From the NCBI RefSeq assembly GCF_000760695.4, contig NZ_JHEG04000001.1:8221123-8285122 (forward strand): a stretch of 64,000 nt of DNA, in the 5' to 3' direction. Shown one piece after another: positions 52,266-61,367 of this stretch (positions are counted from its first letter, which is position 1; each line of letters starts with the position of its first letter). The position numbers and the translations under genes were made by a program. This DNA is from Tolypothrix bouteillei VB521301 (GTDB lineage Bacteria; Cyanobacteriota; Cyanobacteriia; Cyanobacteriales; Nostocaceae). The notes below the pieces were generated by a model. It had not been told where the DNA came from. It made no database searches and saw only the letters and a list, made by a program, of their open reading frames with translations.

Positions 52266-53306
52266 TTATGGGGCAGGATTGGGATAACGAGTGTAAACGG
52301 CATTCAATTCTGCCAGTATCTCTTTATCTAGAGTTACATTAACGCTATCTATGTTCTCTTGAAGTTGTTCGAGAGTTGTTGCACCAACGATCGTACTGGT
52401 GACAAACCAACGGCTGATGACAAAGGCGATAGCTAATTGTGAGGGTTTGAGATTGTGACTGCGGGCAATTTCAACATAAGCCGTAACCGCTTCACTTACA
52501 TTCGGCTTGAGATAGCGCTGTCCAAAGTTTTCAAAAAGAGTCAGTCGTGTCTTCTCCGGTTTATTGCCTTCTAAGTATTTGCCTGATAGTAAACCAAATC
52601 CTAAAGGGCTGTAAGCTAGCAAACCAACATTCTCGTAACGGCAAGCTTCTGCTAAAGCAGAATCAAACACCCGATTCAGTAAATTATAAGCGTTTTGAAT
52701 GGCAACAACTTTGGGCAGCCCTAACTCTTTGGCAATCTGACTAAACTGAGCCACTCCCCAAGGAGTTTCATTACTTAAACCCAGGTAGCGGATTTTTCCC
52801 TCCTTAATGACATCAGCAAAAGCTGCTAGCTGTTCGGCGATGGGTACTGTCTCACGCTCAAAATGAGGGTTGTACTCTGTTTGTCCAAAGGTAGGAACGT
52901 AGCGATCGGGCCAGTGGATTTGGTACAAATCGATGTAATCTGTTTGCAATCGCTTGAGGCTGTCATCTACCGCTTGCTTGATGTTGTCGCTTTTTATGTT
53001 CGTCGCTCCTCCCCTTACCCAAGTTATGGGGCGACCGGGTCCGGCAATTTTTGTAGCAATAATCAGTCTATCCCGCTGTTGCTTTTTCAACCATTCACCG
53101 ATAAAAGTTTCAGTTCGCCCTTGTGTTTCAGCACGGGGTGGTACTGGGTACATTTCTGCCGTGTCAATAAAGTTAATCCCTTGGCTAACGGCATAGTCTA
53201 GCTGTAGATGTGCGTCTTCAATGGTATTCTGCTGACCGTAGGTCATGGTTCCAAGACAAATTTCGGAAACCTTAAGGTCGCTCTCACCAAGCTGATTGTA
53301 CTTCAT
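52266..53306 (-). CDS. NADP(H)-dependent aldo-keto reductase (Tas-like)
   Basis: A 346-residue TIM-barrel aldo-keto reductase. Catalytic residues: Asp and Tyr in NFIDTAEMYPVPP (around 49-57), Lys in LIIATKIAGPG (around 87) and His in LYQIHWPDRYV (around 130). The C-terminal cofactor loop is VGATTLEQLQENIDSV. It resembles E. coli Tas and related aldehyde reductases. It is a separate transcription unit, 220 bp or more from the flavoprotein gene on the same strand. Confidence 0.93.
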   Translation of the reverse strand: MKYNQLGESDLKVSEICLGTMTYGQQNTIEDAHLQLDYAVSQGINFIDTAEMYPVPPRAETQGRTETFIGEWLKKQQRDRLIIATKIAGPGRPITWVRGGATNIKSDNIKQAVDDSLKRLQTDYIDLYQIHWPDRYVPTFGQTEYNPHFERETVPIAEQLAAFADVIKEGKIRYLGLSNETPWGVAQFSQIAKELGLPKVVAIQNAYNLLNRVFDSALAEACRYENVGLLAYSPLGFGLLSGKYLEGNKPEKTRLTLFENFGQRYLKPNVSEAVTAYVEIARSHNLKPSQLAIAFVISRWFVTSTIVGATTLEQLQENIDSVNVTLDKEILAELNAVYTRYPNPAP

Positions 53307-53808
53307 ACGTCAGACAAAGTTTTTTCCGATGGTTTTCTTATCTAAGACTTAAAAATACTACATCTTGACATTAAAATACTGCAAACCTACCAAAATATGC
53401 GTATTTACAAGAAAATCTTAAGATACTATCAGACTTAACTTCAACAAGCAACTTAAGTTTTCAAAAAGTCACTCATAAGGAATTGTAGCTAAAAATACTT
53501 AGTAACTACAGTTTTTATGAAATACTTGTATCTAGTAGAATCAAACATCATAAATTCGACTGTATTACCGTACTTTGTTTGAAAATAAAGTTTTTTACTC
53601 TAAAAACCCATAGTTTTTCAGCACTAGTCTTTTGAATTTTGAATTATTGACTTGACAAAAAAAGGATTAAGGATGAAAGGTAAAGGATGAACAAAAATCT
53701 GACAAAATAAATATGATTTCCCTCAATTTATTGAGGGAATAGCTTCATACTGTATACTTCATCCTGCATCCTGTAGTTGATTCAACTTGAAAGTAAATTT
53801 CTTCTGCA
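53307..53808. other. Divergent spacer, A+T rich
   Basis: About 500 bp between the aldo-keto reductase and the porin gene. No ORF. The right part has a TCATACTGTATACTTCATCC-like low-complexity string. It should carry both divergent promoters. Confidence 0.5.
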
Positions 53809-55566
53809 ATGAACAAAATTGTTTGGAACTTACTGCTCGCTACTCCGGTTATTTTAAGTATCTTCTCAGCCACTCATACAAAAGCTGTTGCCCAGTCAAC
53901 AGAAACAACAGAACAGACAAAAAAAAGTGAAGAAAGATTAAGTGAACCAGATACTTCATCAAGTTCTTTTTTGCTCAAACCTAAAGAAAAGAGTTTCTCA
54001 CGAACACCATCAGTTTCTGAGTTGGAAAGTGGCTCTACACCAACTGTACAATCGCAAAGTTCTTCAGCAAAACAGAAAGGAAATTTGCCACAAACTACAT
54101 CGGTTTCCCAACTTTCGGATGTACAACCAACTGATTGGGCTTTTGTCGCACTTCAATCGTTGGTTGAGCGTTATGGTTGTATTGTAGGCTATCCAGACAA
54201 CACTTATCGTGGTAACCGCGCTCTTTCTCGTTATGAGTTTGCTGCAGGTCTTAATTCATGCTTGGATCAAATCAATCGCCTCATTGCCTCTTCTACAGCT
54301 GATTTGTTAACTAAAGAAGAGTTAGCTGCTTTAGAAAGATTAACTAAAGAGTTTGGACCGGAAATTGCTGAGTTACGAGGGCGAGTGGACGGTTTGGAAC
54401 CTCGTGTTGCTGAAGTAGAAGCCAATCAATTTTCCACAACGACCAAATTGGTAGGTGATGCCGTCTTTGTACTGGCTGATGCCATCGGACCGCGAGCAAA
54501 CAACACAGAACCGGATGATACTGACGATGACTCTAACACCATTTTTGGTTACCGCGCCAGACTGGGTTTACAAACTAGTTTTACCGGTAGAGACCAGTTA
54601 ACAACAAGTTTAACGGCATATGGTATTCCTAACATGGGAGCTTCCACAGGAACTCAAATGACCCGTTTTACCTTAGATGGAGGGGCTAACTACCCAGATA
54701 ATGACTTGTATGTTGATGCTCTGTATTATCGTTTCCCCATAGGCAGCAAGGCAACTGCTTGGGTAGGTACTCGGACACTCAATCCACCTGCTTATATGCC
54801 GACAGTTACAAACTTAACGGGTAGCGCTCTCAACGGTGCTTTTTCTCGATTTGGACAGTTTAACCCCACTGTTTACCGACCCGGTTTTGATGGTGCGGGG
54901 GTAGCATTTGCTTACCGATTTAGCGACCAACTGCAATTTCACGCAAGTTACATACTTGAGAACTTTCAATCTAATTTACCAACAAGAGGTTTAAGCAACA
55001 GCACGTCCCTCGCCATTGGTCAACTCACTTTCTCTCCCAGTCGCAAATTAGATGTTGCTTTGACTTATGCTCGCAAATACTATATTGCTCAATCTGGTTT
55101 TAACTTGACTGGAGGTACGGGAAGCGCCTTTGCCAGAAATCCTTTTCAGCAAAATGCTACAACATCTGATAATTTTGGGCTTCAATTCAACTGGAGAGCC
55201 ACTCCTGGCTTTGCTCTGGGCGGTTGGTTTGGCTATACTCGCGCACACCAAGAAACAGGAGGTGATAGCGAAGCAACAATTCTCAATGGTGCGCTCACTC
55301 TTGGGTTCCCCGATTTATTTAAAGAAGGTAATTTAGGAGGATTTGTGATTGGTGTACCGCCCAAAGTGACAGATACTGACTATAGAGTAGCAGGACAGCG
55401 CAGAGAAGATCCAGATACTTCTTTACATATTGAGGCTTTCTATCGCTTCCGGTTAAATAGCAATATCAGTGTTACGCCCGTTGTTTATGTGATTACCAAA
55501 CCAGAACATAATGATGCTAATGACCCAATTTGGGTAGGCGTTCTTCGTACCAGTTTTGCTTTTTAG
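53809..55566 (+). CDS. SLH-domain outer-membrane porin (iron-uptake/OprB type)
   Basis: A 585-residue protein. Signal peptide about 1-28. A Ser/Thr-rich segment (30-100) is followed by one SLH domain (about 102-160, LSDVQPTDWAFVALQSLVER, YGCIVGYPDNTYRGNRALSR), a coiled coil (170-200, LAALERLTKEFGPEIAELRG), then an OprB-like beta barrel (about 205-585) ending in the terminal aromatic signature LRTSFAF. This is the common cyanobacterial SLH-porin, anchored in peptidoglycan. It lies directly upstream of a solute-binding lipoprotein gene and may feed it. Confidence 0.92.
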   Translation: MNKIVWNLLLATPVILSIFSATHTKAVAQSTETTEQTKKSEERLSEPDTSSSSFLLKPKEKSFSRTPSVSELESGSTPTVQSQSSSAKQKGNLPQTTSVSQLSDVQPTDWAFVALQSLVERYGCIVGYPDNTYRGNRALSRYEFAAGLNSCLDQINRLIASSTADLLTKEELAALERLTKEFGPEIAELRGRVDGLEPRVAEVEANQFSTTTKLVGDAVFVLADAIGPRANNTEPDDTDDDSNTIFGYRARLGLQTSFTGRDQLTTSLTAYGIPNMGASTGTQMTRFTLDGGANYPDNDLYVDALYYRFPIGSKATAWVGTRTLNPPAYMPTVTNLTGSALNGAFSRFGQFNPTVYRPGFDGAGVAFAYRFSDQLQFHASYILENFQSNLPTRGLSNSTSLAIGQLTFSPSRKLDVALTYARKYYIAQSGFNLTGGTGSAFARNPFQQNATTSDNFGLQFNWRATPGFALGGWFGYTRAHQETGGDSEATILNGALTLGFPDLFKEGNLGGFVIGVPPKVTDTDYRVAGQRREDPDTSLHIEAFYRFRLNSNISVTPVVYVITKPEHNDANDPIWVGVLRTSFAF

Positions 55567-55647
55567 CAAAAGTTTATGTTGCCAATTTGTTTTTTTTCTT
55601 AAAATACTACGGTAAATCAATCAATATAAAGTAAGCAATGTTTTTTG

Positions 55648-55652
55648 TAGGA
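55648..55652 (+). promoter_or_regulatory. Ribosome-binding site that supports a GTG start
   Basis: TAGGAG ends 10 nt before the GTG at 55663. No in-frame ATG is close, so this site supports GTG as the start of the solute-binding lipoprotein. Confidence 0.55.
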
Positions 55653-55662
55653 GCAAAGTTGG

Positions 55663-56781
55663 GTGCTTGACCAAATTCTTCAAATCTTACTCAGTCAATG
55701 GAAAGCATTGACAAAACTCCGCTTCCAGAGGCGTGACAGAAGCCAGGGACTGTTGTCTGTCTTTTCCAAGCCATTTTTTGGAGCTTTTCTTGCTGGCTTA
55801 TTTCTGAGCTTGTTATTTGCTGCATGTTCTGCCAATAATACTGCTGACACTTCTAACCCTACAGCCACATCTGTTGCTAACAGTGGTTCTACCAAAGCAT
55901 CAGTCCTCAGATTTGGCTATCAAAAATCAGCAATTCTCATTAAAGCCAAGGGGGTTTTGGAAAAACGCCTGCAACCCGAAGGCGTATCTGTTGAGTGGAT
56001 TGAATTTCCTGCGGGTCCGCAACTTCTAGAAGCCTTAAATGTTGGCAGTATTGATTTTGGTCATACAGGCGAATCACCACCAATTTTTGCCCAAGCGGCT
56101 GGTGCAGCACTGACATACATTGCAGGAATAGCCGCTAGCCCTCAAGGTTCGGCAATTCTTGTTCCGCAAAATTCTCCTATTAAAACATTAGCCGACCTAA
56201 AAGGCAAAAAAATCGCTTTTCAAAAAGGTTCTAGCGCTCACTATATGTTGTTGCAACTGCTAGAAAAAGCAAAATTGCAATACAGTGAGATTCAACCCGT
56301 GTATTTACCTCCAGCTGATGCTCGTGCTGCCTTTGTCAAGGGTAGTATAGATGCTTGGTCTATTTGGGACCCCTTTTATGCAGCTGCTGAAAAAAACGCG
56401 AATGCTCGTGTTTTGGTAGATGGTACGGGTGTCAACAAACAAGGCGGATATTATTTAGCCAGTCGCAAGTTTGCGGATGAAAACCAAGAAACGATCAAGG
56501 CAGTCTTAGAAGAAATCCAAAAATTGGAGGAATGGTCTGATAAAAATCGGGAGGCGGTGGCAGAAACTCTTTCACCCGTATTGGGGATTGATTTGGATAC
56601 AATGAAACGAGCTACCAATCGAAAACGTTTTGGGGTTGTACCCATCACTGACGATCTGATTGCTACGCAACAGCAAGTTGCAGATACATTCTACAACTTG
56701 AAGTTGATACCGAAGAAGATAGATGTTAAAGAAGCTATGTTAAAACCAGAACAATACGCGTCACTGTCTCCTAAAACATAA
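55663..56781 (+). CDS. Sulfonate-type ABC solute-binding lipoprotein (SsuA-like)
   Basis: A 372-residue protein that starts with GTG. The N-terminus has a 35-residue basic head, then a hydrophobic segment ending in a lipobox LLFAACS with Cys55, so it should be a lipoprotein. The body is the SsuA/NMT1 type: LRFGYQKSAILIKAKGVLEK, LLEALNVGSIDFGHTGESPP, DLKGKKIAFQKGSSAHYMLL and VYLPPADARAAFVKGSIDAW. It likely binds aliphatic sulfonates, but no ssuBC or ssuD gene is present. It follows the porin gene by 97 bp and precedes a nitroreductase gene by 266 bp. It is a distant relative of the protein at 48900. Confidence 0.9.
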   Translation: MLDQILQILLSQWKALTKLRFQRRDRSQGLLSVFSKPFFGAFLAGLFLSLLFAACSANNTADTSNPTATSVANSGSTKASVLRFGYQKSAILIKAKGVLEKRLQPEGVSVEWIEFPAGPQLLEALNVGSIDFGHTGESPPIFAQAAGAALTYIAGIAASPQGSAILVPQNSPIKTLADLKGKKIAFQKGSSAHYMLLQLLEKAKLQYSEIQPVYLPPADARAAFVKGSIDAWSIWDPFYAAAEKNANARVLVDGTGVNKQGGYYLASRKFADENQETIKAVLEEIQKLEEWSDKNREAVAETLSPVLGIDLDTMKRATNRKRFGVVPITDDLIATQQQVADTFYNLKLIPKKIDVKEAMLKPEQYASLSPKT

Positions 56782-57047
56782 TTTGGGTAGTTTTTAGTAG
56801 TAATACTTACTAAGTAGGTGGTGTGAAAAATTGTCGTCATGACAAGGCAGATGGCAGAAGGGAAGAGGTTTTTAGGCTTCGTTATATAATTCGTTTTTTT
56901 GCGCCTCTCTACTTACATCCCGTTATTGGTGGGCATTGCCACCCTACTATTTGCCTGTCCTTTATTTAGGAGCGAGCAAGATACCCGATCGCAAGATATT
57001 TTGTATTTGAAAACCACCAACTACCAACCACTCACCACCAACCACTT

Positions 57048-57869
57048 ATGACAAATCTAACCGAGTTATTACACCACCGCTATGGTGTTGATACCATTAA
57101 TACAGATATTCCTTGGAACGAGACTATAGCAAATTTGCTTTCTCACCGTTCGATTCGTGCTTATCTTTCCGATTCTGTACCGCCCGGTACCCTGGAAACT
57201 TTGGTTGCTGCGGCTCAATCTGCCTCTACTTCCTCTAATCTTCAAACATGGAGTGTCGTAGCTGTAGAAGATGCACAACGCAAAGAAAAATTGTCACAAC
57301 TGGCTAGAAATCAGGCTCATATTCGGCAATGTCCTCTATTTCTTGTTTGGCTAGCCGATCTAGCCCGTCTGGCTTACATTGCTGAGAGTCGCGGTTTGCC
57401 TCATGAGGGTTTGGATTATTTAGAAATGTTCCTGATGGCAGCCATAGATGCAGCACTAGCAGCCCAAAACGCAACTGTAGCTGCTGAGTCTCTGGGTTTG
57501 GGAACAGTGTATATTGGTGCATTGCGGAATCATCCTGAGGAAGTCGCTGAAGTTCTTAATTTGCCTCCTCATGTCTTTGCTGTATTTGGGTTGTGCGTGG
57601 GTTATCCAAATCCCGCTCAACCTGCTGCTATTAAACCACGTTTGTCCCAGTCAGCTATATTGCATCGGGAAACGTACAAGCTGGCAGAGCAAGATGAGGC
57701 GATCGCACAATATAATGAGGTCATGAAAGATTTTTACACCTCGCAACAGATGAGCGTTCCAGGCGACTGGTCGGAGCATTCTGTTAAGCGAGTGATTTCG
57801 GCTGAGTCTTTATCCGGACGCGATCGCTTGCGTGAAGCTTTGAAAACTTTAGGCTTCGAGCTGCGATAA
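57048..57869 (+). CDS. NADPH-dependent nitroreductase family flavoprotein (NfrA/FRP-like)
   Basis: A 273-residue nitroreductase-fold protein. The FMN motif is HRSIRAYLSDSVPPGTLETL (31-50), then AAQSASTSSNLQTWSVVAV, and the FGLCVGYP (around 189) and RLSQSAILHRETY blocks typical of the larger NfrA/Frp oxidoreductases. It uses NAD(P)H to reduce nitro compounds, quinones or flavin. In sulfonate clusters, flavin reductases supply FMNH2 to monooxygenases, but no monooxygenase gene is here. It starts 266 bp after the lipoprotein gene. Confidence 0.9.
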   Translation: MTNLTELLHHRYGVDTINTDIPWNETIANLLSHRSIRAYLSDSVPPGTLETLVAAAQSASTSSNLQTWSVVAVEDAQRKEKLSQLARNQAHIRQCPLFLVWLADLARLAYIAESRGLPHEGLDYLEMFLMAAIDAALAAQNATVAAESLGLGTVYIGALRNHPEEVAEVLNLPPHVFAVFGLCVGYPNPAQPAAIKPRLSQSAILHRETYKLAEQDEAIAQYNEVMKDFYTSQQMSVPGDWSEHSVKRVISAESLSGRDRLREALKTLGFELR

Positions 57870-57893
57870 CGGTAGAGAATGGTTAGTGGTTAG

Positions 57894-57935
57894 TAGTTAG
57901 TTGTTAGCTGTAATCTTTTTAACAACAACTAACTA
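57894..57935. terminator. Hairpin after the nitroreductase gene
   Basis: TAGTTAGTTGTT (57894-57905) and AACAACTAACTA (57924-57935) are a perfect 12-bp stem, with an 18-nt loop containing CTTTTT. It is built from the GTTAGTGGTTAGTAG-type simple repeat seen also at 9957-9980. Confidence 0.6.
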
Positions 57936-57967
57936 TTAATCACTCACTAGTAAGTATGTATAAAAAA

Positions 57968-58756
57968 ATGGATTTACAACTGAACGGTCAAATTGTTTTA
58001 GTAACAGCAGCAAGCAAAGGTTTGGGTAAAGCGACAGCGCGTCAATTTGCTCGTGAGGGAGCAAAAGTAGCTATTTGCGCCCGCAGCGAGTTAGTTGAAA
58101 AAGCGGCTGCTGAAATTGAAAACGAAACGGGTACAGAAGTCTTGGCCATACGTGCAGATTTGACTAAACCCGAAGATGTTGAACGGGTTATTGAGACTAC
58201 TGTCACCAGATTTGGAGGTTTGGATATCCTTGTAACAAATACAGGCGGACCGCCATCGGGTAGTTTTGATGATGTCGATCTAACGGAATGGGAGACTTCT
58301 GTAAATTTGATTTTGTTAAGTGCAGTTCGACTGATTAAACTGGCATTACCTTATTTGCGTAAATCATTTACTCCGGCAATTCTTACCATCACTTCCTCTT
58401 CAACGAAACAGCCAGTTCAAAATCTAATTTTGTCGAATTCTATTCGCTTGTCTGTGATTGGTTTAACAAAAAGTTTAAGTCGAGAACTCGGGCTTGACAG
58501 AATCCGTGTTAATAGTATCTTACCTGGTTGGACTTATACAGAACGAGTTGAAGAATTGATAGCAGCCCGTACTGCAAGAAATGGAAAATCTCCCGCAGAA
58601 GAAATTGCGAATATCAATTCTACAGTGCCTTTAGGTCGTATGGGTAAACCCGAGGAGTTTGCTAACGTTGCTGTTTTCTTGTGTTCGCCTGCGGCTTCGT
58701 TTATCAATGGAGTGATGTTGCAAGTCGATGGGGGGCTTTGTCAATCTGTGCTTTAG
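57968..58756 (+). CDS. Atypical SDR-family oxidoreductase
   Basis: From the ATG at 57968 (MDLQLNGQIVLVTAASKGLG) the protein has 262 residues. It has the Rossmann motif TAASKGLGKA (13-22), NTGG (91-94) and Ser in ITSSSTKQPV. The usual YxxxK is changed: residues 156-160 read SNSIR, so Tyr is Ser and Lys is Arg. This form is known in some SDR groups of uncertain activity. The C-terminal LPGWTYTERVEEL and GRMGKPEEFANVAVFLCSPA are otherwise standard. It follows the nitroreductase gene by about 98 bp. Confidence 0.88.
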   Translation: MDLQLNGQIVLVTAASKGLGKATARQFAREGAKVAICARSELVEKAAAEIENETGTEVLAIRADLTKPEDVERVIETTVTRFGGLDILVTNTGGPPSGSFDDVDLTEWETSVNLILLSAVRLIKLALPYLRKSFTPAILTITSSSTKQPVQNLILSNSIRLSVIGLTKSLSRELGLDRIRVNSILPGWTYTERVEELIAARTARNGKSPAEEIANINSTVPLGRMGKPEEFANVAVFLCSPAASFINGVMLQVDGGLCQSVL

Positions 58757-58977
58757 CAAATGTCTGTTGTGAGGATATGAACCGCAAAGACGCAACAAAG
58801 GAAGCGTACTCTGAAGGAGTTGCCACAGGCTAGAGCGAGAAAAAGGAAGATCGGCGATATTCGTAGTGGGAAGTGAGAGATATTTTTCTTCTGACCCTCT
58901 TGACTCTCCAGTGTACTGGAGCATTCATGATGAAAGTAAGTTGTTAATGGGTGCTATTGAGAGTCAGGAGCAGTCTT

Positions 58978-61308
58978 ATGGAGAATGCTATACTTAAGCT
59001 CCGGGGTATGAGTTGTGCCTCTTGTGCCAGAAGTGTTGAAAAAGCTATTAGTTCCGTTTCTGGTGTGGATGAATGCATTGTGAATTTTGGTGCAGAACAG
59101 GCAACAATAGAATACGATCCCGAAAAAACAGATTTACAAGTTATTCAAAATGCGGTAGCTGAGGCGGGTTACTCTGCTTATCCCCTACAGCAACAGAGCC
59201 CTTTGGCGGAAGATGATGTAGAAAAACGGGTGCGATCGCAAGAAATTCGAGTGTTAACGCGTAAAGTGGCGATCTCGGGTATCCTGAGTGCAGTGCTCGT
59301 CATTGGGTCAATACCAATGATGACAGGGCTACATATTCCATTGATTCCTACGTGGCTGCACAATCCCTGGTTGCAGTTGGTTGTAACATCTCCAATACTG
59401 TTTTGGTGCGGTGCATCGTTTTACGTCAATGCGTGGAAAGCTTTAAAACGTCGAGCCGCTACAATGGACACACTCGTAGCTTTAGGCACAACCACTGCAT
59501 ACGTTTATTCTCTTTTTCCCACCTTTTTTCCCAATTGGTTGACAGCCCAAGGTCTCAGCCCTGATGTCTACTATGAAGCCGCAGCAGTCATTATTTCACT
59601 GATTTTACTGGGAAGACTGTTAGAAACTCGTGCCAAAAGTCAAACCGGAGAAGCTATTCGTAAGTTAATTGGTCTGCAAGCCAAAACAGCACGTTTAATT
59701 CGCAGAGGACGCGAAATCGATATTCCAATTGAGGAAGTACAAGTTGGAGATGTTCTATTAGTCCGACCTGGTGAGAAAATCTCCGTAGATGGTCAAGTAG
59801 TAGAAGGCACATCCACTGTTGATGAAGCCATGATTACTGGGGAAAGTGTTCCCATTAAAAAACAACCAGGTGATGAAGTCATTGGTAGCACTATCAATAA
59901 AACTGGCAGTTTCAAATTTCAAGCCACACGAGTTGGAAAAGATACCGTACTGGCACAGATAGTCCAATTAGTACAGCAGGCTCAAGGTTCTAAAGCCCCA
60001 ATTCAAAGACTCGCAGACCAAGTGACTGGATGGTTTGTACCTGTGGTGATAGCGATTGCACTGCTGACCTTTATCATTTGGTTTAACGTCACGGGTAACT
60101 TGAGCCTAGCACTGATAACAACAGTTGGGGTACTTATTATTGCCTGTCCGTGTGCTTTAGGTTTGGCTACGCCCACATCCGTCATAGTGGGCACTGGGAA
60201 AGGTGCGGAAAATGGTATTCTCATTAAAAGTGCCGAAAGTTTGGAACTTGCACACAAAATTCAAACTATCGTACTTGACAAAACTGGAACTATTACCCAA
60301 GGTAAACCCACAGTCACGGACTTTATAACGGTAAATGGAACAGCTAACAGTCATGAAATGAAATTGTTGCAACTTGCTGCATCTGTGGAACGTTATTCAG
60401 AACATCCCCTTGCAGACGCTGTTGTCAGATATGCCGAATCTCAAGAAGTACAGTTAGCCGCAGTCAAAGATTTGGAAGCAATTGCAGGTAGTGGCGTACA
60501 AGGTATAGTCTGTGACCATCTCGTACAACTTGGTACACAACGCTGGATGGAAGAATTGAGCATTCCAACCCAAGCCTTGCAACAAGATAAAGAACGTTTG
60601 GAATACTTGGGCAAAACAGCAGTTTGGATTGCAGTTGACGGACAAATGCAAGGATTGATGGGCATTTCAGATGCTATCAAACCCACTTCTGGTCAAGCAG
60701 TGAAAGCATTGCAAAAATTAGGTTTAGAAGTTGTGATGCTGACAGGTGACAACCGCCGGACTGCTGAATCTATTGCCCGTGAAGTTGGTATTAACCGTGT
60801 TTTCGCTGAAGTGCGTCCCGATCGAAAAGCTGCAGTCATTCAGTCTCTCCAAGCAGAAAGAAGGGGAAGAGGCGGAGAAAGGAAGAGGGCGGGAAAAGAT
60901 TTACAATTATTCCCCGTTCCGCCACAGTCCCGTTCCATTGTTGCTATGGTTGGTGATGGAATCAACGATGCACCTGCATTAGCTCAAGCCGATGTGGGCA
61001 TAGCGATCGGTACTGGGACAGATGTTGCAATTGCAGCAAGTGATATTACATTAATATCTGGGGATTTACTCTCAATTGTGACCGCAATTCAACTGAGCCG
61101 TGCCACAATTAATAATATTCGTCAAAATCTCTTCTTTGCTTTTATCTATAATGTAGCGGGGATTCCCATCGCTGCAGGAATTCTTTTCCCTATCTTTGGC
61201 TGGCTGCTTAACCCTATTGTTGCAGGTGCAGCAATGGCATTTAGTTCGGTGTCCGTTGTTACAAATGCTTTGCGTTTGCGGAATTTTCGAGCAAAACTTA
61301 TTGTTTGA
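58978..61308 (+). CDS. Cu(I)-type P1B ATPase (CopA/PacS/CtaA family)
   Basis: From the ATG at 58978 (AGGAG 7 nt upstream; a start at 58951 is less likely) the protein has 776 residues. Domains: HMA with Cys13 and Cys16 in GMSCASC, eight transmembrane helices, TGES in the actuator domain, the CPC motif IACPCALGLATP, DKTGTITQGKPTVTD, the SEHPLADAV motif and MVGDGINDAPALAQADVGIA. YNVAG and MAFSSVSVVTNALRLR near the end are copper-type. It has an extra stretch of about 25 residues (628-652, from RRGRGGERKRAGKD) between the last Rossmann helix and GDGIND. It exports or delivers copper; whether it is the plasma-membrane or the thylakoid enzyme cannot be told. Confidence 0.95.
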   Translation: MENAILKLRGMSCASCARSVEKAISSVSGVDECIVNFGAEQATIEYDPEKTDLQVIQNAVAEAGYSAYPLQQQSPLAEDDVEKRVRSQEIRVLTRKVAISGILSAVLVIGSIPMMTGLHIPLIPTWLHNPWLQLVVTSPILFWCGASFYVNAWKALKRRAATMDTLVALGTTTAYVYSLFPTFFPNWLTAQGLSPDVYYEAAAVIISLILLGRLLETRAKSQTGEAIRKLIGLQAKTARLIRRGREIDIPIEEVQVGDVLLVRPGEKISVDGQVVEGTSTVDEAMITGESVPIKKQPGDEVIGSTINKTGSFKFQATRVGKDTVLAQIVQLVQQAQGSKAPIQRLADQVTGWFVPVVIAIALLTFIIWFNVTGNLSLALITTVGVLIIACPCALGLATPTSVIVGTGKGAENGILIKSAESLELAHKIQTIVLDKTGTITQGKPTVTDFITVNGTANSHEMKLLQLAASVERYSEHPLADAVVRYAESQEVQLAAVKDLEAIAGSGVQGIVCDHLVQLGTQRWMEELSIPTQALQQDKERLEYLGKTAVWIAVDGQMQGLMGISDAIKPTSGQAVKALQKLGLEVVMLTGDNRRTAESIAREVGINRVFAEVRPDRKAAVIQSLQAERRGRGGERKRAGKDLQLFPVPPQSRSIVAMVGDGINDAPALAQADVGIAIGTGTDVAIAASDITLISGDLLSIVTAIQLSRATINNIRQNLFFAFIYNVAGIPIAAGILFPIFGWLLNPIVAGAAMAFSSVSVVTNALRLRNFRAKLIV
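60859..60933 (+). repeat. In-frame low-complexity insert in the P-ATPase gene
   Basis: The DNA is a purine-rich stretch (AAGGGGAAGAGGCGGAGAAA and following) then a pyrimidine-rich part (TTACAATTATTCCCCGTTCC). It encodes RRGRGGERKRAGKDLQLFPV and PPQSR. It looks like the purine/pyrimidine spacer low-complexity DNA seen elsewhere in the window (for example 26299-26358), here inside a gene and in phase. Confidence 0.5.
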
Positions 61309-61367
61309 GGAACCCTTGCATGGCGCTGGCTTCTGTGTATCTCTATGATGAAAAACATCATCTACAG

